DNA of 16,005 nucleotides from Gemmatimonadota bacterium (GTDB lineage: Bacteria > GCA-2686955), in assembly GCA_002686955.1 (NCBI GenBank), contig NYZA01000165.1:1-16005 (forward strand). Direction: 5' to 3'. The notes beneath the pieces are model-generated. The model was given only the letters and a program-made list of their open reading frames with translations, was not told the DNA's origin and did not search any database. The position numbers and the translations under genes were made by a program. This document shows positions 15,629 through 16,005 of this stretch, one piece after another; position 1 is the stretch's first letter, and every line of letters starts with the position of its first letter.

Positions 15629-16005
15629 TTAATTTTTTGCCTCACAGACAATAAGAGAAACTTTTTTATTAGAAGGGTTTATAAATTTATGTCTTACTTT
15701 CTTTGGAAAATAAAAACCGTCTTTTTCTGACAAAATAAATTTTTCTTCTTTGTTATCAAAACATACATATATTTCGATATTTCCTGAAATCACTAACAAA
15801 CTCCTTTCAATTTCTAAGTCTATTTCTTGTTCGCTCACTGCCATTTGCTTGTGTTTGAGGTAGCTCAAAACGAGCCACCGACCAATTAAGTGCTCCAAGG
15901 CCATGGCGTCACGCCGCTTGCGTTCTTCTTCACCCAATTCGGAATCTGGCAGGACGGTGTCGGCAAAACGTCGCGCTTCGGTTTTGTAAATCGGTTCACT
16001 GTCCA
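15629..16005 (-). CDS. cupin-domain protein, 3' part (5' end outside window)
   Basis: The frame is open from the right window edge to a stop at 15629, giving 124 residues. The C-terminal half (SLLVISGNIEIYV, then FILSEKDGFYFPKKVRHKF and SLIVCEA) has the cupin β-strand pattern, with the P-x3-x-H turn that normally carries a metal-binding His. Similar domains occur in sugar-nucleotide isomerases and mannose-6-phosphate isomerase type II, but the exact role cannot be told. The N-terminal half (EARRFADTVLPDSELGEEER, then ALEHLIGRWLVLSYLKHKQM) is helical and unrecognised. It is encoded by DNA of balanced composition, whereas the cupin half is very AT-rich. Codon use is unlike every other gene in the window. 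Confidence 0.6.
   Translation of the reverse strand, partial: DSEPIYKTEARRFADTVLPDSELGEEERKRRDAMALEHLIGRWLVLSYLKHKQMAVSEQEIDLEIERSLLVISGNIEIYVCFDNKEEKFILSEKDGFYFPKKVRHKFINPSNKKVSLIVCEAKN

Overview
The window is mostly GC-rich bacterial chromosome with dense coding, many stop/start overlaps and heavy use of C/G-ending codons. It ends in a short AT-rich segment just past a tRNA gene. No ribosomal or other strong phylogenetic marker is present. The LexA/ImuA/ImuB/DnaE2 cassette and a decayed FG-GAP/VCBS-repeat protein suggest a GC-rich environmental lineage, such as Candidatus Eiseniibacteriota, Gemmatimonadota or a neighbouring group. That placement is a low-confidence inference.

Region A (1-8714, minus strand) reads as one tightly packed transcription unit: lexA, imuA, imuB, dnaE2 (imuC), modA, modB, modC. 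modC runs off the left edge. Every junction is an overlap or a gap of only 6 nt. The first four genes are the known SOS mutagenesis cassette: the LexA repressor plus the RecA-like/Y-family-like/DnaE2 mutasome. The last three are a complete molybdate ABC importer. A promoter with a perfect 6+2+6 palindrome between its -35 and -10 boxes precedes lexA and is the likely self-repression operator. A 162-bp inverted-repeat element sits in frame inside the 3' end of lexA and gives the repressor a tail of about 60 residues.

Region B (8964-13034) looks like accessory and eroded DNA. It holds a family 2 glycosyltransferase and a large YfhO-like polytopic membrane protein, both on the minus strand and separated by an N-terminal relic of elbB. 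Upstream lies a long imperfect inverted repeat (12291-12494) whose two arms read outward as similar short peptides. Beyond that is a plus-strand fragment of an FG-GAP/VCBS protein.

Region C (13103-15561, plus strand) carries birA (monofunctional biotin-protein ligase), a 420-bp non-coding stretch with several small palindromes, a truncated and divergent pyruvate-kinase-like protein, and a tRNA-Gln(UUG) with its own promoter.

Region D (15562-16005) is abruptly AT-rich and carries the 3' part of a cupin-domain gene on the minus strand. It could be the edge of an island integrated at tRNA-Gln, or an assembly junction. No CRISPR array, rRNA or intact transposase gene was seen.
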